Of a DNA stretch of 64,000 nt, positions 1-11,268 are shown one piece after another; the first letter of the stretch is position 1; each line of letters opens with the position of its first letter. Source of the DNA: Ischnura elegans. Lineage: Eukaryota; Arthropoda; Insecta; Odonata; Coenagrionidae. The DNA lies in contig NC_060246.1 of the NCBI RefSeq assembly GCF_921293095.1, positions 91,323,030 to 91,387,029 on the forward strand. The letters are read 5' to 3'. Below the pieces are notes generated by a model. That model was not told the origin of the DNA and did no database searches. It was given only the letters and a program-made list of their open reading frames with translations. A program made the position numbers and the translations under genes.

Positions 1-10
1 AATAATTCCC

Positions 11-259
11 TTAAGGCCTGTTTACACGATATATTAATACATACGAGTTAACGTCTGTTTGTATGATCGATTTTTGTGGGCCGGAACGGAACATGTACGA
101 ATGCATGAACCTAATTAGAACAGGTTCTATTTTCTGTGCATATATTCACAAGTGCACACAAGTTGGGTGGTGACACGGTGCATTTTGGCGTTCATTCTCG
201 CGTTCATACATTTAAAAATTAACCCGTACGTGTTAATGTACCGTGTAAGCAGGCCTTAA
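11..259. mobile_element. piggyBac-type MITE with TTAA target duplication
   Basis: Both ends carry TTAA (11-14 and 256-259). Inside them are inverted termini that begin GGCCTGTTTACACG on the left and, read on the minus strand, GGCCTGCTTACACG on the right. The similarity continues for about 40 bases per arm with a few mismatches. There is no coding capacity in about 240 bp. TTAA duplication is the hallmark of piggyBac-type insertion; the family assignment is inferred from that alone. A truncated second copy lies at 56476-56574. Confidence 0.75.
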
Positions 260-261
260 GA

Positions 262-325
262 AAAGGCTAGCGGATAGGACAGTGGAATGGAAAGCTGCGT
301 CAAACGAATCTTATTATTTTTAACT
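262..325 (+). repeat. Short dispersed repeat, copy 1
   Basis: The stretch beginning AAAAGGCTAGCGG and continuing through AGCTGCGTCAAAC recurs at 37388-37440 in the same orientation with small indels. The family is not recognised. It abuts the right end of the TTAA MITE. From about 330 to 879 nothing else could be supported. Confidence 0.45.
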
Positions 326-879
326 AATGTAGATGTTACTTTTAGTATTTATTTGCCCGTGAGTTCGGAAAGTGAAATGACTATTTTTTTCTTCTTTCGT
401 CTGACTAACTATTGTGAATCATTGACGTTTTAAATCTTCGGGACACGAGTACTGCAAAAGAGGATCCTGAAGTTGGCCTCTAAATTAGTTGTTACCTACC
501 GCGCATTTAAATGGGTTTACAGAAGCCACCACTCGCGTCGCTGACGGACGAAGTGATCCGAGTTTCACGGGAAAATAAGGTTTAATGAGGGGTGTTAAAC
601 GAAATTTATATACATGATAATGTGATCGATCAGATTCATAGCTTTTCTACGCTATTCCTCGCAATTACAAACATTATAATGCAAAATATTGGATAAATGC
701 GGAAAAGCACTCATGCACTCATCACCGCCCCACGGACATTTTTGAAAACCGATTTAAATGCGACCGAAGTGGCAAGAGAAATTAGCCTTCTATGGGATGG
801 AATTGAGCCTTTTCTTTGTAGCGACCCTTGTTTTGGGAAGTGACTGACAATGAGAGTTTGAAACCTATTGTGTACTCAC

Positions 880-1176
880 GCTTTCATCACTAGCTTCCCT
901 GGCGTCAGTAGCTGGTCCGACTTCCTTCCCTCGCATTTCGTCAGGCATGTGAAGTTCTTCGACATTTCCACCGCCTCTTCCACGTAATCCATGGGCGATT
1001 TTCGGGTGTGTTTGGTGAATCCCTGGCCGGTCGCGACCGGTGTGAGCGGGGTGGCAAGCAGGGCCACTAGGAGCCAAATGGAACCGGTGGGCGGTGATGT
1101 AGCAGGGCCCGCATCGGCGCCTTTGGAATTCTTGGCACGCCCGACATTCCCTGGTTCTCCTCCGTCATTCTTCTTC
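880..1176 (-). CDS. Candidate internal exon, hydrophobic segment followed by Cys-X3-Cys
   Basis: On the minus strand this stretch stays open from a pyrimidine-rich acceptor (...TTTCACTGCACAAG, exon from 1176) to a good donor (AAAGC|GTGAGTAC, exon end 880). The frame that reaches the donor encodes about 98 residues: a Gly/Pro/Ala-rich lead, a hydrophobic run WLLVALLATPLTPVA, then a charged region with KSPMDYVEEAVEM and CLTKC. There is no Met before the hydrophobic run in this frame, so an upstream exon would be needed. The run could be a signal peptide or a membrane segment. Cys-X3-Cys is seen in insect odorant-binding proteins, but the rest of that cysteine pattern is not visible, so no family is assigned. 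GC content rises above the surroundings. The next exon would lie to the left, possibly outside the window. The plus strand is also partly open, which lowers confidence. Confidence 0.4.
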
Positions 1177-4100
1177 CTTGTGCAGTGAAAGGAATGAGAT
1201 CAGATGAAAGGACACCTTTTTTTCCCCGACCGAGAATATCAAGGGTTACCATAGCTTTGTCCGGGTTCTACACTGTTTATACCATGACCATGTCAGGGTT
1301 CTGGACAGCACAAGTAGAGGCACTACTCCGGTTTGACTGGTATTTTTTGACCCGTACGTATTACTCGTTTGAACGTAGACAATCATTATCTAACTTTCAG
1401 AATGAATAACGCAGACTCTGTTCAACACTTGCCTGCATCTTAATTTCGAAAATTTTGCCCCCCATACTTAATCAGGTGTGAAATTTCGAAACTTTAGACT
1501 TTGATATAAGTTGGCTAGGATCTACTTGATATACTTTAAATATTGAAAATGGTAGCATGAGTTTAAAATGAATGATTAGTCGCGTAATAAGACTAAATAC
1601 GACCCGTCGCGTCGGGAGAAAGTTATGCGTCCTCACAAACCTTTCATAACGATGGCTTAGTTCTAACAGCACATATATCAAAAATAAATACTTTTGAGGA
1701 GAGCAAAAAATCGATTATTTTTCTCTAATTGTACTCTAAAATTAAAAACCAAAAATTCATAAAAATGAAAAAGAAGCATACATTTGCCAACAAAGAGTTG
1801 TTTTTTGCTTGATTTTCATTTTTTAATGTTATTACACTTTGTTTAAGATACCTGTCTCAAAGCGGACAAATTTTGAGATACGTGTTGTTAGAACGTAGCC
1901 ATCGATAAGTTGTTTTTAAAACGTGGACATGGTATACATGACCTTTTTTTTACATATTTTATTCGCTAAATTCAGATGGAGTAGGTTAGTTAAATTACTT
2001 TCCTTCTTCTCTGTTCAGTGTATGGTAAGATATCAGATGAAGGAATATTTATTCTTTTCCGAGAAGGTCTAATGTAGCTCTTTAGCTTTGTCAGTTGTAG
2101 CGAGTATAGAAATGTTATATGTAACTGTACACATGGCAGTGACAAAGAATAGGATCTTTTTACAATTTATATTCTCTGAGTTTTTCCCTATTTGTCCATC
2201 CACATCTCTTGCTAACAATAGCGTATCGTTGAAGTTGTTTATCTTTGGAAAATTACAGAGGTTGAAACCTGAGGATTAGAAACGGTCACAGGGAGTGACC
2301 AGTAGTCACTGCCATTCTTCTGCAAATATGAAAAATAACCTTGGTATAGGGTTTTCCCACAACTTAAATTCGGCCCATTAATAGACAGTTATGCCATATT
2401 AAAGTTTAAAAGAATTAAATAAATCCCAGAAACCATTGTCGGTAATGATACCAGCGTTAAAAGTTCTTCAAAGTTTATATCTTGTAAACACTTACGACTC
2501 AATTGAAATTGAGTGATTTTTGCGCACTAAAATTTTGGTAACGCATGCTCACAATTATGATTTCATTTCAAGGGACTTTGAAATATATTATTTTAATATT
2601 AGATACATGTTTACGCAAATTGGCAGACATTTAAATTTCATAATAATTAAAGAGGATGACTGTAACCAGCGCTTTGGTCAATGACATTTAGAATACTTTT
2701 GAAAATGCACACTATAGCATGTTGCAGATGGAACATGGTCAAAGGGAGAAAATAAATGACAAAGCTATAAATTTTGACCAATAGTGGAGTCAATGCTCTA
2801 GGGAAATTTTAAAATCGGAATAATAATTGTTAATCCAGAGTGAATATTTTTTTCGATATTTTTGATGGCGTATCCATCACGCACGAGATATTCTTTGAAA
2901 TGTAAAAAAAATGTGCCTGCTCATTTTTTAGAGATTCTTCGGAACTAAGAGTCTCGTATATTTCCTCAGAATGTTTAAGGGCTTGGTGATTATTTTGCAT
3001 TTTGCTACTACAGACTTTTCTGGTAGTTCGCTGGGAAAATATGTTTTGTTTAGCGAAGAAGTAAGAGCATTTGGGTTAGGATGACAGATGACAGGTGCAT
3101 TATTTATTTTCTGAGCGTCTGTTGTGAGCAGTTGAACCCTGTATTGGTCATGGGAAGAAAAACAGGTCTACAAGCAAACAGTGATGACTAAGCACTCCGG
3201 AAGTTCAATATTTTCCATGCCTGACATTCAATGGACATATATAATTTTACTAGGCACTCTTTCTTTGACTCGATAAATGGCGAATCCAGCTGTGTTAAAC
3301 AATCAGGAAGAATGTGCACTGTTCTCTTATATTATTGAAGCAACCTATTTTCCTAATGCTTGCATAGAAATTATCATTGTTTTTCTCAAAAACTGGAGCA
3401 AGGCCCTGAATTATCTTCTTCTGTGAGTATCGATTTTTTAGTATATAATCTAATTTATGGGTAATATCTATTGTATATGGTTTGCGAAAAAAATTTCGGT
3501 CAAAAAGATGATGCCCTAAATATTCTGTTAAAATAATAATATCCTTATGTCAATGCAAGAATCATTTGGTAAAGGTCTTACTTGCCATTTTTGTCAAATA
3601 TCTAATCGATGATTTATGTTGAGTTTTAAAAATAAAGTCATCCAGACGTCCCCAAATTTTAGTCTGTCTCCTACCTCTCCAAATATCCGTCGTGATTAAT
3701 CGCAGCGGCAACGCATCATCGCCAGTCCTTGCTGTTCCCCTACCACCTTCCAAACAGTGGCCAGTAAGCAGGGCGCTATCCCTCACACTTTGGCATGGTT
3801 GTCTATTAGCATCAAGGCATTTGGCAGCGGGTGCAAAACATGGATGATTTTTTTCTTGTACTTCACGAGTGAGTGCTTGAATAATAAGATTATTCTGTTC
3901 TGCTCGATAACACTCATCCATTCCAAAATGGTTGAGTCACCTAGCGAAAGTATTTCGTTTCCAGTTTTGATGGAACGACTGCTTATTCTTGTGGCGCTCT
4001 CCAGTTTCTTGCTGGACTTGACATTTTCTCAACGTTTTAAGGCCCTTCTCTGCTCCCGTTGCCCTATGTGGTCATGTACTAGCCACCATATTGATCTACA

Positions 4101-4860
4101 TCAATGTTTGCAACTTATTGTAGAAGATGAATGCTGTATACGTAGAAGTTTTCCTCAGTATGACTTACTAATTTCATGAAGTTGACAAAACGGCTAATTT
4201 TACGATGCGCGGAGTCATTTATTGCTCCGTCGTGTCTACATTTTTGAACTTTTCAGGGAACAATTAGTAAATCATAATTTAGAATAAAATTTTATTTTAA
4301 ATTACGTATTACTCATTATCATGGTATGTACTGAAGCCCAGTTATAAATTTGCAAAGTACAGCAGCGCCTCATTTTGACGCCGACAGTAGTCAGCAGTGA
4401 CCCTGGAAATCGCGAATACCGAATTTACTGTTTGTCCAAGAGGGTCGCTACCGGAGGTAACTCATTTCCATTGGAATATATATACCATCTGGTGTACGTC
4501 GATGATAAGTACTGCACTTGCTGGTGTTAAGGCTGTTATACTGGGGGCACGTCATTGCGCAATCTGACGTATGTACGAAGGTGCAATAAAATTGCGTCGT
4601 GTAAAGCGGTGAATTGTTAGAACGTATGCGAGAATGCGTGGATGCGAGACGGCTAAATCGCCCCTGCCCTCGCGCACTGGCAACTTATATAAAGCAACTA
4701 TTTAGTTTCTTTGAGGAAGTTCCTATGAAACTCACAGCATTCACTGTGACCTCGCGCACGGGCGACTTTTTAGTTGTCGCAACTAAATAATTGCGTCCGG
4801 ACCTATTCCTGGGGTGAGTTAACTGTTGCCGGCAGGTATAGACCACGTGGGTTTTTAGTA
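1177..4860. other. AT-rich DNA without supported genes
   Basis: Poly-A/T-rich sequence with frequent stops. Two overlapping opposite-strand open frames, minus 3562-3921 (119 codons) and plus 3757-4179 (140 codons), are the longest. Neither shows a recognisable domain, and splice sites or a poly(A) context were not evident. The plus frame is rich in Ile, Leu, Phe, Ser and Cys, as expected of a chance frame here. Around 4540-4700 there is a CpG-containing stretch (GCGCAATCTGACG, CGTGTAAAGCGG) that faintly recalls the 11-259 MITE but has no clear ends. Confidence 0.4.
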
Positions 4861-4865
4861 ACTAA

Positions 4866-5260
4866 ATGGTTGTTTTGAAAAAGTTGCCAGTGCGCGGGGG
4901 CCTTTATTCCAAGCTCTTATTCTTGCAATTTCAACATTTGAACAGTGCTAACCTGCGCAATGACTTGCTCCGTGTGAAACGGCTTTCAGCCTTACTGAAA
5001 ATTGACAGTCAACCGCCATCGTCTTTTCCCGCCATTCAATACGATCCCTGTCCCGACATCGCCAATGGCATTGCCCTTTCGATCCGAATATGTTTCCATT
5101 CCTTCTTTCCTTTGACCGTGACTGCGCGCCGTTTCGGAATGCAAACATCCCTGGCCCCTCCAATCAACATGGCGTGGTTCCCACGGTGACCCCATCTGTT
5201 CTCTCCCTCTCTCTCTTCATTGATTTTCTCTTGCCGCTAAAATTGCTTCCTGATTACCTG
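4866..5260. other. GC-richer island with opposing open frames
   Basis: A plus-strand frame runs from ATG 4866 to a stop at 5189 (107 codons), and minus-strand frames overlap it. On the minus strand a possible donor TTCA|GTAAGG lies near 5000. The region is clearly less AT-rich than its flanks and could be a first exon or promoter area. No domain was recognised and no strand can be preferred. Confidence 0.2.
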
Positions 5261-5389
5261 TGTGCTATTCGAGAACCATAGATAGCAATATTAATCGATA
5301 ATTATTTGCGATTCTAAAGATTCCATCAGAGTTTAGTGAAATCACTCATTGAAATACGATGTGGTGCTTTTCCGGCGAATAATATGGGT

Positions 5390-5476
5390 AAACTCTTTTC
5401 TGGGTTCCCACCTGGTTAAATGATTCATATGGCTAAGATGGATAATTTAACTCGGTGGGAATCCCGAGAAGAGTTT
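5390..5476. ncRNA. Single long hairpin, pre-miRNA-like
   Basis: Two 32-nt arms (5390-5421 and 5445-5476) are inverted copies separated by a 23-nt loop. Read as RNA, 27 positions form Watson-Crick pairs, three are G-U wobbles and two are mismatches. The arms start AAACTCTT and end ...TTAAAT next to the loop. Size and pairing resemble a metazoan pre-miRNA hairpin. A small foldback repeat is the alternative; no second copy was noticed in the window. Transcription is not shown. Confidence 0.4.
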
Positions 5477-6464
5477 AGGCACAAAGATTCATACTGTCTA
5501 CCTCATATTGAAGTATTAGTTATAAAACACTGAGCAAACGTTTGACTAAAAAGCATGCGTTTTACCTTAAATAGCATATTTTATTATATTAAATTTTTGC
5601 CGACAAATATTAACGCAATTATTAATGTGTCAATGAAACAATCATATTTCGATCTATTAATTAGAATAAAAAATTGATTGCAAATTTAAGTACATATTTT
5701 ATTTTTTCTTCCATATTAGGACCTAATAGCATTATATAACTCACCAAGAGGTCCCCAACAAGGTTATCCACTATTATTATTTAAGATTATTTATGGCATA
5801 TTAATGATCATTCACCGTAGGATGCCCATCTAATTCTGATTTCTTTCTAATTGAATAAAAAAATGCTTGTATGACGTTATTTGTTCTAATCTCCACATCT
5901 TCAATTTCTAAGTAAGTACAAGTATTATCAGGGAATGCATCTGCAATGTGTGAAGAACATTTTGAAAGATTTTGTTACCGCAATGGATGCGATTAAAAGC
6001 TGAAATAAGTACATTTGAATTACCTAGTGATTAAATTCTTACCATCTCTTGGTTGATGAATTAACTTGGCATGACAGAGGATCAGGAAAGACGAAATGCT
6101 GGGAATAGTAAAGATTCGTAAAAAATTATGAGGTAATTTTAAGTTTTCCAAGTACTATCATTCTGGAAAATCTTTGTTGGAATTACTATTCATTTTACAA
6201 CGACCATTTATTCACCTAAGCCTCTTCCAAAAACCGGGAAAGACATAAGCCTTTGAGAAATGCCAAAAGAGTGAAAGGATGTCCTATGTAATTGATTTAT
6301 GACCCCAATTCGATTGCATCCACCATTAACACTACACATACAATGTCTATGGTCGACATTGGAATATACAGCCCTTCGCTGTCTTCACGTGTTTTTCCGG
6401 CCTCTTCCTTTCCGCATAAAGCACGATTGATTTATTTCTATTTATTCCAAAACATCGGCTTGAT
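5477..6464. other. AT-rich DNA, nothing supported
   Basis: Frequent stops in all frames, no repeats with readable ends, no RNA-gene signals. Confidence 0.4.
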
Positions 6465-6650
6465 ACACCCTTGCGTGTGTTTGGCTCTGAACCCTCGAAA
6501 ACCCATATATGTATTTATTTGGGTGTGTGTGGTCGAGGCCATTGGGTGAGAGTGGTGAGCGGTCGGTTGTTATGGCAACGGCGAAGAAGAGGGCAAAAGT
6601 GTCCCTTCATGCCCCCTTCCCACTCTCACCTGCTTTTCTTCTCTCCTTCA
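6465..6650 (+). repeat. Duplicated segment, copy A (unoccupied hAT site)
   Basis: This segment is a diverged direct copy of 8350-8840. Shared landmarks, in order, are TTGGCTCTGA / TTGGCTCAGA, TATTTATTTGGG / TATTTATTTTGG, GGTGAGCGGTCGGTTG / GGTGATCGGTTGGT, ACGGCGAAGA and CCCTTTCCCACTCTC-like sequence. Copy A reads continuously through CCCCCTTCCCACTCTC, where copy B carries a 301-bp hAT element. It therefore preserves the empty target site. Confidence 0.6.
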
Positions 6651-6770
6651 CGACCTCCCTTTCTATTCTCTTGGCTAACTCACCCCGAGGAACATCGATC
6701 TGAGGAGAGCTCGGTGTCGAACGTGATGCCATCCTTTCTCTGTCGAATACTTTATCCACGATTATTGCAA

Positions 6771-7432
6771 TAGGGTGGTTTCCTATTATTTTTGTATTGC
6801 CTAAATCGAAAGATTATTACTCCTGGAGTACGTGTTTCACGCTTTTAGATTTTGAAATGACGATGTCTATTTTTCGCGATTAAATGAAGAGTGAAAAATT
6901 TCAAGCGCGCGAAAACGCGACGGATAAGTATGAATGCTGGGAAAACTCCGAGTGACGTCGTTCTGGTTCCCGCTGCCGCAAGTGAGGTGACTTTGGGGCG
7001 AGGCTCTGAGCGCTGATACGACGCAGGATGCTAGCAGGTACCAGAGTACCATGCTAGCTGGTAGCGCTTGGCTTAAATAAGGATTATTAATACCTTATCA
7101 AGCGAAGTAATCTTTCTGACCTTAGGCAGTTTTAATAGGTGATTATTAAGATATGTTTCCCTGAGCTCTGTGTCTCATGCATGCATTGATAATCTCAGAC
7201 GATGTAATACTCCTATCTACTCGTATAGAAACTAGGTAGTGGAGTGTCACGTGGAGTGGCATCGCATGGGCGCCAATCTGGCCTTTTTCAAATGCGGTTA
7301 AAATTGACCATTGCAATTCGTATGATCTGGGAATTCTAAAACCAAATAACTTGTATATTATGAATACACTAATGGTAAGTAACGAATCGCAACCAATGCC
7401 CTTCGTTTTCTTTGATGAATGAAACTACCCTA
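6771..7432. mobile_element. Long TIR MITE family 1, copy 1
   Basis: The element begins (TA)GGGTGGTTTCCT and ends in the inverted complement, GAAACTACCC(TA). Two further copies with the same internal order are at 44272-44918 and 59514-60214. Internal landmarks are TTACTCCTGGAGTACG, GCGCGAAAACGCGACGG, a TGACGTC motif about 180 bp from the left end and a GTGGAGTGGCATCGC motif towards the right end. In copy 3 the latter is preceded by TGACGTCAC. No coding capacity. A TA target duplication (mariner-like) is possible but cannot be separated from the termini (ATAGGG...CCCTAT). Confidence 0.75.
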
Positions 7433-7499
7433 TTGAGGATTCTCAAAACGGCCAATGGATGTGTTGTCATCCACCGCTTTTTTAATTATAAAACTTCGG

Positions 7500-8345
7500 C
7501 TTCAGAAGTTGATACACCCTTGGAAGGCGGCGCGGGTGCTCCACCGGCTGCTCACGTTTTGGGCCATGGAGGAGATTATCCGGTGGAGGTTGTAAATATC
7601 TGGAGGGGCACCACTGGTTTTGAGCGTGGAGCGAAGTGTGGCCGGAATGGGGGTGCTTGAGTAGGACAAGCCACGCCCACTTTGACCTAAACATTGACAA
7701 TCCCATTAGGGTCAATGCTTGCAATTTTGTGAAAATTTTGGTCATAACTCGTTGATACATTAAAATAAACTATGGAATGCACATTTTTTTCTTACTTCAT
7801 CGGCAGGCTTCGCAAAATTATGAGTCAAACATCTTTTCCCAGCGAAAAATTACTATCAATCACCACGATTACGTTATACAACGAGCCCAGCCGAAAATAA
7901 AATTAAAAGTTAACTAGTCATTTACCTGCACTAATACTGGTATTTAACTTTATTATTGCCAACGAAAATCTAACAATTATTGTAATAAAGTATATATTTT
8001 CAAGGATATCCCCACCTGTAAAGTGGCTAACAGACAGAATTTATACATCAATGGAAGTATCGCGAATGAGGGTAAAATTCCGATGACTATCACCGGCGAA
8101 ATACTAATGGTTATAGTAGCATTTTTCACATAACGTAGTTCATTTTCAGAACAAAACTTAGCCACCTCAAAATATCAGTCGGAGACTAAGTCCAAAAATT
8201 GTCAAATCAAGATGGCGTAACTTTGGCCACGCTAAAAACTCAGAAACAGCGCCTCCAGATACTTACAACCTCCTTGGATGGATCCCCCGAGCAGCCTTCA
8301 CCACCAGCACACTTCTGGAAAGCATCAGATATTTTTTGATACACC
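7500..8345. repeat. Element with ~150-bp imperfect inverted ends
   Basis: The left arm (about 7500-7660) and right arm (about 8205-8345) are inverted relatives. Shared blocks are GAGGTTGTAAATATCTGGAG on the left and, read on the minus strand, GAGGTTGTAAGTATCTGGAG on the right, followed by an AGCGTGG block. Outside these both have GATACACC / GTGTATC. The AT-rich middle (7680-8200) has no supported gene. The superfamily is not recognised; it may be a foldback or TIR element. Confidence 0.45.
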
Positions 8346-8349
8346 ATTA

Positions 8350-8840
8350 CGTTCTTTTGGCTCAGAGTCATCGATAACCGAAGTATATATTTATTTTGGT
8401 CCATTTGATTGGAGCCATTTAAGTGAGGGGGAGGGGCAGTGGTGATCGGTTGGTATGTTAACGGCGAAGACTAAGGCAAAAGGTATTCCTTCTAGTCCCT
8501 TTCCCAGGGGCGCAGCCAAGAATTAAGGATGTGGGGGGTTTCAGGCACAACAGGGGTGTTTGGGGTGTGGCATACCTGCAAGGGTAAGCGGGAAATGCGA
8601 GGGCCCTCCGCCAGAAAAAAATTAAGATAAATGGTTAAAAATGGTGAGTTTTACGGCCTTCTGAGGGATATTTTATTAATCCTTACACTATTTTCTATAA
8701 GTATTCTTAATCCAAATAAATAAAATACATTAAACACAAAAACTTGTCTGAGCTCTGGGGGGGGGGGGGCATTATCCCCCAAAACCCCCCCTCGCTACGC
8801 CACTGCCCTTTCCCACTCTCGACTGTTTTGACTGTTTACC
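8350..8840 (+). repeat. Duplicated segment, copy B, interrupted by a hAT MITE
   Basis: Direct, diverged copy of 6465-6650. Similarity stops at CCCTTTCC (8497-8504) and resumes after the 301-bp element and its second CCCTTTCC (8806-8813), continuing CACTCTC. Similarity is lost again about 20 bp later. Confidence 0.55.
8505..8805 (+). mobile_element. 301-bp hAT-type MITE (family A), copy 1
   Basis: It starts CAGGGGCGCAGCCAAG and ends GCTACGCCACTG, a hAT-type inverted terminus. It is flanked by a perfect 8-bp duplication, CCCTTTCC (8497-8504 and 8806-8813). The interior (GGGTAAGCGGGAAATGCG, ATGGTTAAAAATGGTGAG, a G-run near 8760) matches 39958-40258 in the same orientation and 14764-15072 in reverse. 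No ORF. Confidence 0.85.
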
Positions 8841-9378
8841 GAAATTCATATTTCGTGATGATGCGATCTATCGAATTTGTAACTTTTAAACCCTATTCCT
8901 CGCGATTTTAAAGATCATATGGTAAATACTGAGAATAAATTTGTCACAACCATCCCATAACTGAGCAATGAAAATTCATGAAAACAGATTAAATTGCGTC
9001 CCAAGTAACAACATAAGTCAAGCTTCTTTGGGTGCCTCCTCTATTTGATCCTCTTGACTCAGTCGATGGTGTGCTCTCTACGCTTGAAGGAAGCGTTTCA
9101 CTGAATAACATCAATTAAGATGTATCTCATTTTTCCTGATAGACATTGGGTCGAAGATTTCTAATTAGTTTTTGTTTCATATAAAGGCTTGGACTATTTT
9201 ATATGGAGGGGTGACCTCCGAAAATTTCGTATGTTTCGACACAAAGGGGGATAGGGGGCAATGGCCCCCTTAGTTTCGCACCCTTCCAAAACCTTCAGTC
9301 TTCGTTGGAGCACTCTTCCCTTAGTGCCGGGCATACTTGGATTCTCCTCTCTCGTTGTACTTTTGCTCTCCTACATCA
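8841..9378. other. Spacer with a hAT-like scrap
   Basis: No gene supported. Around 9205-9290 the sequence GGGGTGACCTCCG ... AGGGGGCAATGGCCCCC looks like a degraded MITE terminus, but no partner end or target duplication was found. Confidence 0.3.
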
Positions 9379-9567
9379 CCTTGGCCCAGGGGCGAACCCA
9401 GGATCATAACTAGGGGGGGCAAGCCATGGGATTTAGGAGATTATTTCCTTGAAAAAATAGTTTTTTTAGTTACATATCTTATACCAATACATATAACATA
9501 AAAATGTCCCAGGTTGGGCAGAATCACAGGACACGAAAAGAGATAAAAAACACTCACAGTACTAAGA

Positions 9568-9596
9568 TTTCGGTGGTACATATCCACCTTCCTCAG
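9568..9596 (-). ncRNA. Hammerhead-like ribozyme core, Penelope-type context suspected
   Basis: Read on the minus strand: CTGAGGA (fits CUGANGA), an unpaired A, a perfect 5-bp stem GGTGG/CCACC with loop ATATGTA, then GAAA. This is the order of the hammerhead catalytic core. The extra A between core and stem II departs from the strict consensus, and helices I and III could not be assigned with confidence. Hammerhead motifs of this kind are known in Penelope-like retroelements. It lies in the left arm of the 18-kb composite. Confidence 0.35.
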
Positions 9597-9905
9597 AGTT
9601 AGGTAGGAGATTGATACTTAATATTTGCTCATAATGAAACTTACTGTTTATACTAATATATATCATTTTTCGTTGCTTTAAAGAAAATTTGTTGAATATT
9701 TTCGTTTCAATAGGGAAGTGCACTAATTTTTTTTTATTGCTGAATTTGAAAGTTTAGCCTAAAAAAGAAACATTAGTATAGTCACTTTTATTTTCTGCAT
9801 CTGGGGTATGCACTTTAAAACGTTTTGAAAGTCGGAAAATTTCATGTTGCGCTGAAACACAGTGCCTCCATCTTGATTGAGATGTGACGTCACAAGGCAG
9901 TAGTC

Positions 9906-11204
9906 ACCAGTGGAGTATCGCTGTATTCCGTCGCCTTCTTTAGCGCGGCGAGAGTTTCCGGGAATCGGTGGAGTTTGCTTCCTAAAAATGTCGTCTGGTA
10001 CCGAAAACATGAATTCAAAATAGAATTATAAATGATTTTTTGTTCCAAATTTCATCTCGACGTCGTAACAAAAGCCTGGAGAAGATATTCATTCCCGTGC
10101 CTTAAGCACAAGCTATACGGAATAAATGGTTCAAGGCTGCTCCTGACTCTTACCTATCGATGATATTCTGTTTTGAAGATCATTTGAAGGTATTGTAAGA
10201 TCAAATTGATATTTATATTATAATAATTTACTTAATAGGTACCTCAGTCACATCAGAAAGAGTGTTGAGTCAAAATATAGCATCTTCCGCGTAGACCTAC
10301 GTAATTTATAAACTGAAAGTAGTTTGGTTAAAGAATTATGGCGCGACTGTTTTTTTACACGACCGGGCAAAATGCGTACTTTGCCCATGATATGTGCATA
10401 TATGATAACAAACGATTTTTGTTAAAGTTAATCTTTATTTGTTGAAATTAGTACATTTATAGGTGATACAGATATAAAGGTACACGGCAGGTCGCGCGGC
10501 GTAATTTGTACTCCACTGGTGACGGGTTCATCTTGCTGATCTAAAAAATTAGCTAGAATACCTCGAATTTTGAATACTCGCAATATAGGCAGTCAAAGTA
10601 CATTGTAAGAATACACGAGACCATTATAGCCCAGAATGTACGTACAATGTTGAAATCCTTGGTTTTCAAAGATTGACGTATTTTATACGCCAGCGAGCCC
10701 GGTCCAGGGTTATCAACTTTTATTTCATCCTATGTGTTAGTTGAAATTATATTTCAGAATGGTTCTTTTAGCACTGCTACTGAGGTAAACTGGTAGGTAC
10801 TGAGTACAAGGTACTGAGGTATGTACTGAGTAAGTAAACTCCCTTTGGAGTAATGTGAATTCCAAGTGTTCGAGATATATGGCATTTTATATTCGCTTTG
10901 TGTTCTTATTAATTATGCCTGTACGCATATTGTTGCTTGCCGCGAGCCTTTAATGGTATGTGCTCTTGCAAGAGTGGTTTTCATTTTTAATGTGGAAGTT
11001 GGTCAGTATAAGCAAAGAAAAAATTAACATTTTTGCGCACACCAACCCTTGTAGTCATCGTATGTAAAGACACTCCTAAAATACCTAAACGCCATAATGA
11101 TGATTAAAAAATTGCCTCATGTCAATGATTGCTGCAATTATAATTAATGAAAAACTTGATGCCGTAAGATCACAATGAAGACAACAAAAAACAATGCCAT
11201 GATG
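9906..11204. other. Unique-looking AT-rich arm of the composite
   Basis: Between the left TIR and the first repeats. No supported gene, no repeats with readable ends. A local direct repetition of GGTACTGAG-like units occurs at about 10795-10835. Confidence 0.35.
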
Positions 11205-11205
11205 T

Positions 11206-11268
11206 AGTCTTGAACCACGGACCTTCGGGTGAGATCTCACCTTGATTCGTGCACGCTACCACTACCCC
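11206..11268 (-). repeat. tRNA-like SINE head or tRNA pseudogene
   Basis: Read on the minus strand there is an A-box-like stretch TGGGGTAGTGGTAGCGTGC (about 11268-11250), and downstream of it a B-box-like GTGGTTCAAGACT (about 11217-11205). Spacing fits a tRNA-derived pol III promoter. The acceptor arm does not close, so a functional tRNA is unlikely. A tail and target duplication were not identified. Confidence 0.5.

Noticed and set aside
880-1176. Odorant-binding protein assignment
   Set aside because: Only a Cys-X3-Cys is visible; the six-cysteine spacing cannot be confirmed in one exon.
3562-4179. 119- and 140-codon opposing frames
   Set aside because: No domain, no splice or poly(A) support, composition as expected by chance.
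5390-5476. Definite microRNA
   Set aside because: Hairpin geometry alone is not enough; kept only as a candidate.
11206-11268. Functional tRNA gene
   Set aside because: A- and B-box-like blocks are present but the acceptor stem does not pair and no clear anticodon loop could be drawn.
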